A DNA stretch of 64,000 nt from Yarrowia lipolytica (taxonomy: Eukaryota > Ascomycota > Dipodascomycetes > Dipodascales). Positions 1 through 11,112 of this stretch are shown here, piece after piece. The notes under the pieces were generated by a model that searched no databases, had not been told where the DNA came from, and saw nothing but the letters and a program-made list of their open reading frames with translations. Position numbers and translations under genes: made by a program. The DNA lies in contig NC_090775.1 in the NCBI RefSeq assembly GCF_001761485.1, positions 1,116,001 through 1,180,000 on the forward strand. The letters are read 5' to 3'. The number at the start of each line of letters is the position of its first letter. Positions within the stretch are counted from its first letter, which is position 1.

Positions 1-144
1 CCTCTTCCTCCGCATATGCGTCCCGGTCTTCCGCAGCATCAGCATCAGGTCTACTACAATGGGTCGCCTCAATTGTACCAGGTGCCGCCGCTCCAACCTC
101 CGCAGTATGGACGACAATTGCCTCCTCCTCCTCAGTGGTATTAG
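1..144 (+). CDS. C-terminal end of a Pro/Gln-rich protein (5' end outside window)
   Basis: Frame 1 is open from the first base to TAG at 142-144 and encodes 47 residues. They are very rich in Pro, Gln, Tyr and His and end in PPPPQWY. This composition is typical of disordered tails of fungal RNA-binding or transcription proteins, but no domain lies in the window, so the identity is unknown. An overlapping longer frame starting at base 59 looks like ordinary random translation (Cys/Arg-rich) and was not chosen. The gene ends convergently with the next one, which is on the minus strand. Confidence 0.6.
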   Translation, partial: PLPPHMRPGLPQHQHQVYYNGSPQLYQVPPLQPPQYGRQLPPPPQWY

Positions 145-627
145 TGGAGATGTAGGACGGCGATCGATAATTATTTGTATTATAGCATTATTTGGTGTAT
201 CTGTAGTTGACGGTAGTTGTACAGTAGGTTGTAAGTGTCGTACGTAGTTACTCATAATCTCAGGTAATGTCTCATTGACATTAAGATTTAATAATATAAG
301 GCGGCTGTTTGAAACCGTCCAGACACTGTTGTTTGCACTGTTCTGGCACTTGTGACAGGTCCAAGAAGTAATGATATTATTTTGGTGACATTCATTAATG
401 GGCCGCGAAATCATATACGAGGGTGGTATGTACAGATGGTTGAATTTTATATAAATAGGGAAGTGTGATGTGAGGCAGCATCTTGGGCTGTCAACCGCTT
501 GTTTTTGAGTTGCTTGTACTGTAGATACTACTTGCGGTATAGTAGTTGCTGTTTCAGTAATGATTGTGGACTTGTTTTGGGACTGTTTGTAATACTGCTT
601 TGATCACATTTGGTGTCTCTCCGAGAG
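145..627. other. Intergenic, convergent 3' ends
   Basis: AT-rich 3'-flanking DNA between two convergent genes. I see no RNA gene or repeat in it. Confidence 0.6.
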
Positions 628-2589
628 TCACAGTAGAGCCAGGCACGTACCCTGAATGATGGACTCCTTCCTGATTGAGGCCATTGCGTCGTCCGTGCTG
701 TCTCCACTCTCTATATCCAGCAACAATTGCTGAATGTGACCAAACACTGATTTGTGCTTCTTTAGCCATGCCATTGTACGCGAGTGTTCTCCAAGCAGCT
801 GTTCCAGGGTGGTCATTGTGTCCAGCCTGGTGAAATCCACCCACAGAGGTCGGCAGACATCAAAGTCTAGAAATGCAGCTACCAGATGGAGAATGTTGAG
901 GTTGGCATGCCGTTTGGTCAATTGTTGTAGATTGGCACACTCGGCACGACTCAGCAGACACACAGACAGTTTCACCTGAAGTAGTACGGTCCACAGGTTA
1001 GAGAGGGTTTGGAGGTCCCCTTTTGATTGAATAACAGTTGGTTTCACGACCAGATGGAACTGCCTCAATGTTTCAATGATAGATATGGGTTCAGAAGACG
1101 AAACGTGAACTCTCACAGCGCTGTCCAGCTCGTAGTTGATGTATCGTTGCGATCTCCACATGGTAGAGCCTCCCATTATTTCCTGGACCATCCATTCAGC
1201 AAAGGAAGTCATGGCTGTGGAAAAGAAGCAAGAATGGGATAGAGACTCCAGAGTAGTGCTGAACACATTCTGCTTGTGCATTTCACGCACAATATGCGCC
1301 GAGATATGCTGGTACCTGTGTCGTAGCTCCACTTGGAGGTTGAGTAGCAGCTCGTCCGGACAGTCCCCCTCCAGAGCGACTTCTTTCTCGTCAGCAAGTG
1401 TGATGTTGGAGCCCAAAGCAAACATTTGAGCTTCATAGATTTGCGTCATGAGGTGGACATAGGCTTGAGATGCGGCAGCCGTTGTTTTCGGAGCTCTTTT
1501 AGCCGTCAAAATGTCACGCAATACAGCCTTGTACAGCTTGTGGAAAAGTTTCATCGTTTTGGAATCGAGGGTCCTCGATCTGGTATCGTCGAAAGCATCC
1601 AACAACAGCCCTGGGTCGGCCCTGTAGTCCATCTTGGAGCTCAGGATAGCAGAAAGAGCCAGTACCGGAGCTAGACGAGTAGAAACTGTGCTTCTAAAGT
1701 CGTTGAGAGAAACAGCCAGCCCCGATGTATCTTTATTCAGATAAGCAATTTCCACGCTGTAGAGCCATTGATGAATGTCTCTCATCAGGTCAACCAATTC
1801 TTGAACAAAACAGGACAGTTTAGGAAGGCTTGATGACTCCAGCTGAAGGGTCACGTCTCTCAACACGTCCAAAGAAGCAGAAATTTCTACAATCTGCTCC
1901 ACATGACCAGCATAATCCGGTCCAATGTTGCATTCGAGACCTTGCAACAAGAAAAGGCACTCTCTGATCAATGTTATTTGAGAGGGAGCCCATTCAGTCT
2001 CCAAAGTCTTGATGACAGTCTCTTTAGAAGACAGAGTGAAATCCTGTAACGATAGAGGAACTCCTGTATCGTCATCCAAAGGAGGAGTACTGATAGCATC
2101 GTCTCCTGCAGGTTCCATATCGTGATCCTCATGCTCCTCTTCTGAATCAGTGAACCCTCTCAGTTCCTCATTTTCAAAGTTCCAATGGTCTCCTTCAAAT
2201 GGTACTTCATCTGACACTCCGTCCAAAGGCTCCTGTTCCTTTGTTGGCGGTCCAACGCGTTTAAGCGGAACTTCCACTACGCGTTTCTTGATCGGCTGAT
2301 CTTCTGGACGCCCCAATGTCAACAGAAACACCTTGAGCATGTGGTAAACGGGCTGGTCGTCTAGAACACGCATATCTTCGAGTTGGGCAATCAGACTCTC
2401 CAGCTTGGAGGCGATATCGGCCCGTCCAATGGCGTAATAGCCCTCCGCTATGCTTTCGTAGGACTGTTTCACGTCGTCGGAAAACGTAGCTGGGTGCATT
2501 TTTTTAGCCGTCGCGTTGGCCTGTTGCTTCTGAGCGTCTGTCAGAGGGCCGCCATGCAAATGCTCCGCCAACTGGGCTCCCGTAATCAT
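628..2589 (-). CDS. Divergent gamma-tubulin complex component, GCP5/Mod21-like
   Basis: A 653-residue protein when started at the ATG at 2589 (MITGAQLAEHL). The frame is open 43 codons further upstream, but that extension is Cys-rich and low quality. Residues about 20-110 form a helical N-terminal region, followed by an acidic linker (about 130-190) and a long helical body. Patches such as MRDIHQWLYSVE and, near the C-terminus, LRQFHLVVKP followed by LWTVLLQVKLSV resemble the Spc97/Spc98 (GCP) fold, in which the C-terminal domain contacts gamma-tubulin. Members of the family build the gamma-tubulin ring complex that nucleates microtubules at the spindle pole body. Similarity is weak, so placing it as GCP5/Mod21 rather than GCP4 or GCP6 is inference. 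Confidence 0.5.
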   Translation of the reverse strand: MITGAQLAEHLHGGPLTDAQKQQANATAKKMHPATFSDDVKQSYESIAEGYYAIGRADIASKLESLIAQLEDMRVLDDQPVYHMLKVFLLTLGRPEDQPIKKRVVEVPLKRVGPPTKEQEPLDGVSDEVPFEGDHWNFENEELRGFTDSEEEHEDHDMEPAGDDAISTPPLDDDTGVPLSLQDFTLSSKETVIKTLETEWAPSQITLIRECLFLLQGLECNIGPDYAGHVEQIVEISASLDVLRDVTLQLESSSLPKLSCFVQELVDLMRDIHQWLYSVEIAYLNKDTSGLAVSLNDFRSTVSTRLAPVLALSAILSSKMDYRADPGLLLDAFDDTRSRTLDSKTMKLFHKLYKAVLRDILTAKRAPKTTAAASQAYVHLMTQIYEAQMFALGSNITLADEKEVALEGDCPDELLLNLQVELRHRYQHISAHIVREMHKQNVFSTTLESLSHSCFFSTAMTSFAEWMVQEIMGGSTMWRSQRYINYELDSAVRVHVSSSEPISIIETLRQFHLVVKPTVIQSKGDLQTLSNLWTVLLQVKLSVCLLSRAECANLQQLTKRHANLNILHLVAAFLDFDVCRPLWVDFTRLDTMTTLEQLLGEHSRTMAWLKKHKSVFGHIQQLLLDIESGDSTDDAMASIRKESIIQGTCLALL

Positions 2590-3450
2590 GTTGTAGACGC
2601 GTAGTGATGAGATGAGAGTGGTTCGTGCGTGTATGCACCCTTCCATGCATCTTTTGTTGGCAGGATTACTTGGATTTTGTTGATAAGTTAAGTAACACCA
2701 ACATAATGGAGTAAACAAGAGTTTCGCGTGTTTAAAAGTTCACGGAACATCTTCAATGGCAATTAAACCTCTTTACTGCATGGACCTACACCGTCCGTAT
2801 CCTTGTCGACAACCCTTATCACTCCTTACTCGGACTCTCCTGAAGACAGCCCGCCCGTCACACCCCGGAAAGACGTCACTAAGGTAACCTTAAAAACGAT
2901 AAACTCAAGGTACCCCACCAGTGTCGACGCCTTTTTTTTTGATCTAACAAGGTGCCAACGTGGTTGAAAAAAATGAGTCACGTGACTAAAGAAACTTTTC
3001 ACTGGTGGCTCTGGCCTATTTGTGTGCACAAAATCATGACCATTTCAGCTTCTGTGCGCGTACAAGACCTGTGGTTGGCACCATCTATCTGAATCTCCAA
3101 GAACTCTAATTTCTCGACCTGAGGGCACGGATTAATAATGAAGAACCTTATGCGTGTCGAGGCGAAATCGGAGCTAGCCGGATATGATGTGAATTGATCC
3201 AGTTTTTTATGTTTGTCGAGGTTTGAAGAAGCATTTGTCATGAAATATCGACGAGATTTATGTTTCTTTTCATTCTCTGAAAGCACTTATGGGAAGAGTG
3301 TCCATTTCTAGCACTCTTAACACATCCTACAGTAGCACTCAGCACTGGTGTAGAATGCACACCAAGAGATCACATAGCTACTCGTACTTTTACATTGGCG
3401 TTGTAGTCATGGGGGCCCATCGTTAATTTCACATTCAATCATGACATCAT
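2590..3450. other. Intergenic: promoter side of the GCP5-like gene, 3' side of gluconokinase
   Basis: 861 bp. It holds a GTCACGTGAC E-box at 2977-2986. Two minus-strand open frames (67 and 95 codons) have no recognisable features and are not called. Confidence 0.5.
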
Positions 3451-3981
3451 TTATTCAACATCAGATAGAACCTTTTGCTCCACCTGATCAGGGTCCAGGT
3501 TATCCGTGTAAACGGGAAAACACTGGCCATTCTGGTCCTTCAGCTCGTCTTCCTTGGGCACCTCCATGGCCTCGAACTGGCTTCTGACCATGCCACTTTT
3601 CATGAAATGGCCCTTTCTACCGGTCACCCGCTTGGTGATCTCCTCTTCAGAGCCGTACAGGAACACCACAACCATGCGGATGTCCTTATCCAGAGTTTCC
3701 CGCACCAGGTCCCGGTACTTCTTCTTGAGAATGGAGCATGTAATGACGGCGTTCTTGTTGTGTTTGTCCTTGATTTCGGCCTCTCCATGTTTGGCAATGT
3801 CCTGTAGCCAGCCCCATCGATCGTCATCGTTCAGCGGCTCGCCACGGGCCATTTTGTCGACATTGGCCTTTGGATGGAGCTCATCTCCCTCGACAAACGG
3901 ACACTGGAGATGCTTGGCCAGCGCTTCAGCCACAGTCGATTTTCCGGTGCCACAGGGACCCCCAACGATAAACAGAGTCAT
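3451..3981 (-). CDS. Gluconokinase (ATP:D-gluconate 6-phosphotransferase)
   Basis: A 176-residue protein, the usual length for GntK-type gluconokinases. It phosphorylates gluconate to 6-phosphogluconate, feeding the pentose phosphate pathway in the cytosol. The Walker A loop GPCGTGKST is at residues 8-16, directly after the first beta strand. The GDELHP motif that follows (about 30-35) and the DDDRWGWL segment (about 51-58) are family signatures for gluconate binding, and CSILKKKYRDLVR is the conserved mid-region. I start at MTLFIVGG (3981) because the eight codons upstream lack family similarity and the P-loop normally follows the start closely. Well supported. Confidence 0.92.
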   Translation of the reverse strand: MTLFIVGGPCGTGKSTVAEALAKHLQCPFVEGDELHPKANVDKMARGEPLNDDDRWGWLQDIAKHGEAEIKDKHNKNAVITCSILKKKYRDLVRETLDKDIRMVVVFLYGSEEEITKRVTGRKGHFMKSGMVRSQFEAMEVPKEDELKDQNGQCFPVYTDNLDPDQVEQKVLSDVE

Positions 3982-4975
3982 GATAAAGCAAGTGCGAGTG
4001 TGCAAGTGTCTATTGCGAGACGATCAAGTGACGTTGAAGAGTCAGACATGCTTCCCCAGACACGAGCCAACAGTGCATGCATGGGCGGCGTTTGGGTTTG
4101 GCACTTGTTGAGTGGGGAGGTTTGTAAGGTGACGTCAGAGGGCAGTGCAGACGATCCAAATGACGGAATTTCAGTAAGATTGAGTCTGTTTACGCGATGG
4201 GAGCGATTTCGGTTGCGTGACTTCAAGAATAGTTGAACTGATGTCACTTCAGAGGCTTCTGTTCTTGTGCGGCCCGGACTAACTGTTTAAATAAGGTTTC
4301 TGTAAGACTACCGCTACTACTGCTTGTATTGTGGATGTCTCGAGTTGCGTGTTGACCAGGTCTGAATGGGCTTATATTGTAACAGGATGCTATCTGGCCA
4401 ACTTTTATAAACAAAACCTGATATTTCCTCAATCAGATGCGTTTTGATGGAGTTATATCCACCTCAGTTGCTGACGCGCATGTTTTTAGTTAAGGATAAA
4501 TTGAAATGCCTGTAAGTATTATCCCAACTAATGCATCAAGGAAACATCATTTGCATACTTATAAGAATTAAAAAAAAAAAAAATAAAGATAGGCACGGTA
4601 AAGTACATACTCCATCGAACGAGACTGACAGACAAATTATATACCTCTTGAAGCAGATTCAAAGAATGGACTCTAGACAAACCAATGGCGCCCTTCTACC
4701 TGTTTCCATACGCGCAATACAAACCATCAAACTTCGTTGCTACCGTGGTTGCTTGGTTGCTACTTGTACGAGCAATATACAAACGAGAGCATATTTAACC
4801 ACTCGCGAGATGATGCAATATCAGAAGAGTGTAAAATGAACATCCACTGGGGATACGTAGTATACATCACCGTTCATTGCTATAGAGCTATAAACAATCG
4901 CTCTGATTGTCTGACAGCTCGACGATAGGAACATCGGCTGTCCTAGTTAACACAAGACCGAAAATACCCGCAGTT
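3982..4975. other. Intergenic between gluconokinase and UBX5
   Basis: 994 bp. A run of 14 A at 4570-4583 is the only simple repeat. No gene is visible on either strand. Confidence 0.5.
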
Positions 4976-6445
4976 CTAGTCCAGAACCTCGACGAGAATA
5001 CTGGCGTTCTTGAGTCCAGCCTCCTCCACGGTCTGGTCCAGCTTGGGGAAGAGCTTCTCTCGCGCACTGGTGAGCTCAAAATAGGTGCCTTGGACCTTTT
5101 CGAGGGTCTTGACAAATGCATAGATGGCCCGCACAGGATCCGAGGTTCGGATTCGTCGCACCACCCGCGATCCATCAGCCAGTCGAAGCTGGATTCGGGT
5201 AGTATCAGGCTCATTGGGAGGTTCTTCAGGGGCGTCAGGAATGATGGCCAAAAACTTGTCTTCATCAGAGTCAGCCTCTGGAGCTCCGGTAGCAGCAGAA
5301 TCAGCCTCATTGCCGTCCAGATCAACCACCTCTGTCTCCTTGGCCTTACCCTTGCCGTCCACCTCAACCTCAACCTCCTCATCCACGTCGTGACCCTGTG
5401 ACTTTCGCACCGCATACTCCAGCTGCTCCTCCTCGGTCATGCGGCTGACGGGCTTTGTGGTCTTGGTCTTGATGGGGTTCTTGTGGCCCTTCTCCAGCGA
5501 GTACCGACTCAAGAACTCGTACACGTCTTGCATCCAGTCTGCAGGCACCAGAGCCTTGCTCCACACCTTGACCTGCTCTCCCGTTCGCGGGTCCAGAATC
5601 GCAACGTGTGGGAAATCGTCAAACGGATACAGGTTTGTATAGTACTGGCCCTCGGGCGAGTCGCTGTCGTATTGCACAAACACAAAGTTTTCTCGAACCA
5701 CGTCCTTGACGGCCTTGTCGGACCAAAAGTCCCGGTTCAGCACCTGGCACCGGAAGTCTGTCGTGTCGTGGATGCTTACCAGCAGCCATTTGGTCTGTTC
5801 TCGTGCAAACCGCCTGGCATCTTCGAAGCCTAAGATCTTCATGATATCGAAGGGTGGTTGGAACAGCTTGGCCAAGCGGTTCTGGTGAGCGGTCATTCGT
5901 GAGGGCTGGACACCAGTATCAACGGCTGTGCGCTGACGCCGAATGTTGGCCTCGTAGGGATCGTCGTCCTCTTCCTCGTCATCCGAGTCGATGATGATCA
6001 TATCGTCTTCGTCTTCGTCGGCAGGCCGAAGTCGCTGACTAAATATGCCGGCAGGCCGTGATCCCGTGCCTCTGTAAGTTCCGGGGCCACCTGGAGCATG
6101 TTGTGGCAGGTAGTCGTTCTGCCAGCCTCCAAAACCGTCGTCATCGTCTCCTCCTACTAGAGTGTCTGTTCGTCGCTGGATGGCCTCTCGCACCTCGCCT
6201 CCATTGTTGGCGTACTCCTCCTCCTGCAGCTGGCGAGCGTAGGCATCGGCGTCGGTGTCGTCGTCGGCAGCGGCCCTAGAACCCCCTGAGGGCTCAGCTC
6301 CCCCCAAATCAGCTCCATCGTTCTCCAAATACAGAGTCACGGCACGCTCAAGATCGTTGTCGCAGACCTGGAGGTACCGCTCGGCCTTTTCGGTGGTTGC
6401 GGTCGTAATTGCGATGAAATTGCTGATCAGTTCGTCGTCCATCAC
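4976..6445 (-). CDS. UBX5: UBA-UAS-UIM-UBX adaptor of Cdc48/p97
   Basis: 489 residues with the domain order of yeast Ubx5 and human UBXN7. A UBA domain (about 5-45) binds ubiquitin. It is followed by a low-complexity acidic stretch (140-162). A thioredoxin-like UAS domain (about 190-315) lacks the CxxC redox pair. A ubiquitin-interacting motif EEEQLEYAVRKS lies at about 338-349, and the C-terminal UBX domain (about 412-489) docks on Cdc48. Proteins of this type link Cdc48 to cullin-RING ligases and ubiquitylated substrates in nucleus and cytosol. The start MMDD fits the family, whose UBA begins at the N-terminus. The domain order is seen in the sequence; the role is from the family. Confidence 0.9.
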   Translation of the reverse strand: MMDDELISNFIAITTATTEKAERYLQVCDNDLERAVTLYLENDGADLGGAEPSGGSRAAADDDTDADAYARQLQEEEYANNGGEVREAIQRRTDTLVGGDDDDGFGGWQNDYLPQHAPGGPGTYRGTGSRPAGIFSQRLRPADEDEDDMIIIDSDDEEEDDDPYEANIRRQRTAVDTGVQPSRMTAHQNRLAKLFQPPFDIMKILGFEDARRFAREQTKWLLVSIHDTTDFRCQVLNRDFWSDKAVKDVVRENFVFVQYDSDSPEGQYYTNLYPFDDFPHVAILDPRTGEQVKVWSKALVPADWMQDVYEFLSRYSLEKGHKNPIKTKTTKPVSRMTEEEQLEYAVRKSQGHDVDEEVEVEVDGKGKAKETEVVDLDGNEADSAATGAPEADSDEDKFLAIIPDAPEEPPNEPDTTRIQLRLADGSRVVRRIRTSDPVRAIYAFVKTLEKVQGTYFELTSAREKLFPKLDQTVEEAGLKNASILVEVLD

Positions 6446-7212
6446 GAGGTGTAGTGTGTGTTGTGTAGTGTGGTTCTATTGCTATGCGTAACCTCTACAA
6501 GTACCAGTTCACCTGGCCAGCGATGTTGGTGCAAGCAAGCTGATGAAGTTTATTTTGTGGCGTACTACCGGAGACTGACTCCATGGGCTGATTAGTAATA
6601 TATGGAAGGGGGGGGGAAAGATTAGAATGCTTACTAATCACTGAGTGAGCTTTTCTTTATACCCCTTTTCCCTCAGTCTGTTTGCGACTTGGTGCTGTCA
6701 TTCTTGTATCGTACTGGTGGCTACTGGTAATTCATTTCTCCCACATCTCTACAGCCACGCTGACTGACGTAATTTGTTTGAGAGAGGGGACGTAGAAAAC
6801 ACGAACGAAAGAGTTGTGTATAGAAATAAATGATGTTACTGATAGAGTCAATGTTTGGAGAGTAGAAATATCACCTAATTCTTGTCTTTTATGCCTTCCA
6901 TGATCGCGTGGATGATATGGGAAAAACATCACTTTTAGCTCCCAAATTGTGGGGTAGTGATTAGACCATTCTTACCGTGTTTCACAACTATGGCACAAGT
7001 ATGTACATACTGTACGAAAACATATTGTACGGGTAAATGTTGTTGGATGATCCTTCACACTACTTCCCTACGTAGGCGCTAAATAACCCTTCCCTTTACC
7101 CACCATTGGTTCCTACTCAGATCACCAACTGGCACCACTTCAACCCAACGCTAGATAGAGCCCCGCTCTTCTGTTGGATCGGTTCGATCTATAAATATTA
7201 ATATACATAAGC
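6446..7212. other. Intergenic: UBX5 promoter and CET1 3' flank
   Basis: 767 bp with a run of nine G at 6608-6616. No gene recognised. Confidence 0.5.
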
Positions 7213-8373
7213 CTACGCCTTGAGCCGCCGGTTGACATACCGCATGGAGTCCAGCAGAATCTGCAGCAGCTCCTCTACCTTGTCCATGTTGTGGGGGTCG
7301 TTTCTGTCGGTAAAGTAGCCAATGAGCTTGTGGGAGTCGGCCTCCATTTCCAACTCGGAGGACATGGAGGAGCCAGACACCTTGGTCAGGTCTGCTCGGA
7401 AACCGTCATAAAGGTACGAAATTCGGTCCTTTCGGCGTGTTCGACACACTCCCTGAGGAACGTCGTCTGTGGGGCTTTCAGTAGCTAGCGACAGACGAAT
7501 GTCAAATGGGTCTGTGGGGCAATGGATCATAATGTGAGCAATGGCCTTTTTTCTGATTTTGGCCACTTGTCTGCCTGTGACATCGTCCCGTGTGATTCTC
7601 AGATTGCCCTTATCTTGTTGACCCTCGTAAATTTCATCTCTGTGGATCGTATGCTCTGTGCTCTTGATAAACTTGGGGTCTGCAGCGTCCAAAATGCGCT
7701 TGGCCTCTTCCAGCAGCGATTCGGGCAGCTGTGACGAGAACGAACACTGGGCCTGGACATACTGCTGGTTGACCACGGCCTCGGTGACAATAGGCAGGTC
7801 TAGCCGAGCCCGATCAGCGCCGGCCTTCTTGTGCTGAATAGTACCAATCTTGGCCTCCAGTTCGACCGTCTGAAGCTGCTCCGGCGACATGGTGGACAGA
7901 TGAGCATGCAACCATGAAGTCACCGTTCGAGTGACGCTTTCAAACGGCTTGATGCCCGATATCGATGGAGGACAGCCTGTGATGGTGGTAGTGGAGGAAG
8001 CTGGTAGGGCACGTGATCCCCCTGATTGCCGCTCCATTCTCGGGTCTCGTCGATCTTGTCTGTGAGGGGGAGGTCTGTGGTCTCTCTCGGCATGTCTCCC
8101 CGTACCCTGCCACTTGGTGGCCCAGATGGGAGGCCGTGAGTACCGGCGGGGCTTGTGGTTGACCGCAGCGGCGGCGTCTTCGTCATCGTCGTCTTCGCCG
8201 CTCTCCATCTCGTTGGTCAGCTGTTGCGCCAAATCGCTGGTGCTGGAGGCCTTGGAGTCTGGCCGGTCGTCACTGGACGGTAGGCCGGTGGGTGGGCTGT
8301 TGAGAAGCGATTTAACCGAGGTGCGACGCGAGTCGGACCCATTATCGTCGTTGATCATCTTGCCAATGTCCAT
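7213..8373 (-). CDS. CET1: mRNA 5'-triphosphatase, beta subunit of capping enzyme
   Basis: 386 residues from the ATG at 8373 (MDIGKMINDD). It removes the gamma-phosphate of nascent mRNA 5' ends, the first step of capping, in the nucleus on elongating RNA polymerase II. The first 130 residues are Ser/Asp/Arg-rich and disordered. The triphosphate-tunnel (Cet1/Ctl1) fold follows. The strand VELEAKIGTI and the late strand SELEMEAD carry the paired glutamates that bind metal, and KIRKKAIAHI and FDIRLSL are the conserved basic and central strands. The frame is open 36 codons further upstream, but that part is Thr/Pro-rich without conservation, so I prefer the internal start, which puts the protein in the fungal size range. 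Confidence 0.9.
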   Translation of the reverse strand: MDIGKMINDDNGSDSRRTSVKSLLNSPPTGLPSSDDRPDSKASSTSDLAQQLTNEMESGEDDDDEDAAAAVNHKPRRYSRPPIWATKWQGTGRHAERDHRPPPHRQDRRDPRMERQSGGSRALPASSTTTITGCPPSISGIKPFESVTRTVTSWLHAHLSTMSPEQLQTVELEAKIGTIQHKKAGADRARLDLPIVTEAVVNQQYVQAQCSFSSQLPESLLEEAKRILDAADPKFIKSTEHTIHRDEIYEGQQDKGNLRITRDDVTGRQVAKIRKKAIAHIMIHCPTDPFDIRLSLATESPTDDVPQGVCRTRRKDRISYLYDGFRADLTKVSGSSMSSELEMEADSHKLIGYFTDRNDPHNMDKVEELLQILLDSMRYVNRRLKA

Positions 8374-10116
8374 ATCGGACTTTTGCGCAAGGGAAGAGAT
8401 GTTGGTAACGAGTGTGATGTTGAGTGGTGGAGGTGAGTGTGTACAACGAGTGGTGTTGTCTGGGTGTCGGTTCGTTTGCAAACACTAACGGAGACTTGGA
8501 ACAGCAAGTCGGGCTCGAGATAACAGTTGCAGATCAGATTCAGACCAAGTAAACGGGATTTGGCACTTCCTCCAGATGCTCATGTGAGTCGACTGTGTTT
8601 TTGCACCCGGCCGAAACTTTGTTAACCACTGTTTTTTCAAAGGCTGGCAGCCAGCCCACCCCATGAAGTGGGGACGATGGAGAGAGGGTTGATGAAGTCA
8701 CGTGAGCCGAAATTGATTGGAGAACAGATTTTTTTTCTACAGTCGGATTTTGAACAACGGACACTATCCAGCGGATCGGTCCTTACCCTGAGTCATGAGT
8801 TGATATCCAATGTATGCTGCATCCAGATGATGGGAGTGGTGGGTAGTGGGGTCACGTGACTACTAAAGTTGGGCAACGGGCTGGTACCTGGGTGTTGCGG
8901 ACATGCTATAGAGAAAGTGGTGGAGGGAAGGGGTGTTATTTTTGATTGTTTAGCAAAAATGGAGGTGTTGTTTTATTGGCTCGTGTCCTGTGTGGTTCGT
9001 GAGGTTCTCGTTCTCGTGATGCTCTTCTGGGTTGGTAACTGATTAGTATACAGGCAGGATATATTGGTTCCACCTGTGGAGCTATCGAACAATGGATAGA
9101 GATGATTGTTGTGTGTATTTTTGCCGGTTTAATCGGTCAAAAGTGATTTAGCCACTCTATGAATGGTTGGAGAGGTCGTCTGAGGTCGTCTGAGGTCGTC
9201 TATTGTCTTGTATTAGTGGGCAGACTGGTGTAGAGTCTGCTATTACGTAATATGTACGATCAACATAGAGGGAAGTAATTTATGTCTCTACCATACCTCC
9301 TCATAGAGCTTCCAAAAAAGATACATGAAAAGTAATAGAGAAGACTCGCATTTAAATCGCGTGCTTACCAATCTCCGACATTTCCCTTCTCAATCCACCG
9401 ACTCTACGTCGTTGGTGACACCCCTGTTTTGTCGGTCAAGAGTCGCCCTACAAGCAAGTACGATAGGGTAGTACCACTCTAAATTAACAACTGGACCCTG
9501 AGTGAAAATCCGGCTCAAAATTGTAGTACAGTAATACAATTTAGTGGCTATTGTGCCAACCTCGAAGAAGCGGTCTTTTTTTCTGCAGGTCTGAGAAATC
9601 CCCCCCAAAATCCCTCGTTCCATTCCATCTGATACATCTTGCTCCCAAACTGTTTCAGAACCACACGCACAGTGCAACAGAGCGCGGTTTCACATTGCCC
9701 GTATACAGGACGTGCAGAGGTTAGAGTGGTACGCACCCGCTGACACATTGACGTCATTGCAATGCAACCTAAATGTACGAGTTTCTATAATTGGGAGTGT
9801 TTTTGAGGAGTTTCAAAGAAGGTGTTGTGGGGGGACTGGAGACACAAAAAGTGGTGGTGGGGGGATATATAGCTGTCAGAATCCGCCTGGTGTTTTTTTT
9901 GTTCCTTCCTTGTATCTCTTCCCAATCATTTCCTATGGTGTTGTTTGGAGCAAAGTGTGACCTTTTAAGAATCTCTCCCCCCCCACACCCACTTTGCGTT
10001 TGGGTCTGCAGTCCACCCAATACACCTTTTTGAACCACATCGCACAGCTTGTTTCGGGTACGACCGCCAAAAAAAACACCAAAAACACGCATCGGTGTTA
10101 AGAGAGGTTTTGCATC
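8374..10116. other. Divergent intergenic region, CET1 / STRAP-like
   Basis: 1.74 kb. It contains two E-boxes (GTCACGTGAG 8697-8706 and GTCACGTGAC 8851-8860) upstream of CET1, and a three-copy tandem GAGGTCGTCT repeat at 9172-9201. Poly-purine and poly-pyrimidine patches occur near 9790-10060. No convincing gene. Confidence 0.5.
9172..9201. repeat. Three tandem copies of a 10-bp unit
   Basis: GAGGTCGTCT is repeated three times without mismatch. It lies between divergent promoters; function unknown. Confidence 0.8.
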
Positions 10117-11112
10117 ATGACGACTCTCAAGGCACTGCCGCTCACGTGCTCGGGCCACTCACGGCCAGTCACACACGTGAGCTTTGGGGAAATTGAAAAC
10201 CGCCCGTTTCTGATTTCCGCCTGTAAGGGTGAGTACTAGGAAAAGTGGACAACCGTGGACGCCAAAAGGGACGGCAAAGGACAAGCTAACCTAGACGCGC
10301 TACCCATTCTGCGCAATGGCGCAACCGGTGACTGGATTGGCACCTACTTGGGTCACAAGGGCTCGACCTGGTGTTCTCGGATGAGCCAGGGAGGAGATAG
10401 AGACAGCACGCTGGTGTGCACCGCATCGGCCGATTTCACATGCAAAATCTGGCGCGCGGCCACCGGAGAAGAGCTGCATAGCATAGAGCACCCCCACATT
10501 GTGCGGAGCTGCTGTTTTTCGCAGTCCGGCAAGCTGCTGGCCACCAGTTGTCAAGATGGCCATGTTCGCGTCTATCAACTCAAGGACGACAAGTACCAAC
10601 AGACACACTGCATCAAAACCATGTCAAAGACGGTGTTGTGGGTCCAGGACGCCTCCGAGCCGCTACTGATAGTGTGCACATCCAAGGGCATTGAGTGGTG
10701 GAGTGTGAAGGACACGTCCGAGCCCATGCTCAAGGGCCAGGTTTCGCTAGGGGACACTCCGGGGCCGTTTGAGATTAGTGGTGGGCTTCTGGTTGGTCCG
10801 GCTGGAAACCAGGTCTATGTTCTGGACTCTTTGACAAGAGAAGTGCTCAAGTGCCACAAGCTGGACTACAATGTATCTGCTGTGGCCGTGTCTCCGGATC
10901 GAGATGTCTTTCAAACAGGCAACTCGGGGGATACGTGGGTTCGGGTGCACAGGTATGAGACCGGGGAGCTGGTGGACACCTGGAAGGGCCACCATGGACC
11001 GGTTCATACAGTAGCATATTCGCCCAATGGCGACATTTCGGCCACAGGAAGCGAGGACGGAACCGTCCGACTGTGGAAAATTCGCGACGGTCCGTTTGGG
11101 CTCTGGAGATGA
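10117..11112 (+). CDS. STRAP-like WD40 repeat protein (one intron)
   Basis: Exons 10117-10228 and 10295-11112; the 66-bp intron runs from GTGAGT to CTAACCTAG. Joined, they encode 309 residues. The splice creates Asp at the junction, giving ISACKD followed closely by GATGDWIGTYLGHKG, which matches the start of STRAP (serine-threonine kinase receptor-associated protein, UNRIP). Repeats with recognisable GH and WD ends continue to the C-terminal SEDGTVRLWKI and GLWR. In animals STRAP is part of the SMN complex and regulates translation; the fungal role is not settled. The protein is a close relative of eIF3i (Tif34), but the GDWIG and terminal GLW segments favour STRAP. Reading from the downstream frame alone would lose the first repeat. 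Confidence 0.85.

Noticed and set aside
59-247. Open frame overlapping the first gene
   Set aside because: Cys/Arg-rich random-looking translation. The frame ending at 144 has the coherent Pro/Gln-rich composition.
554-844. Possible last exon of the GCP5-like gene (donor-like GTACGTG near 645-651)
   Set aside because: No CTAAC-AG acceptor follows and the donor differs from the GTGAGT used everywhere else here.
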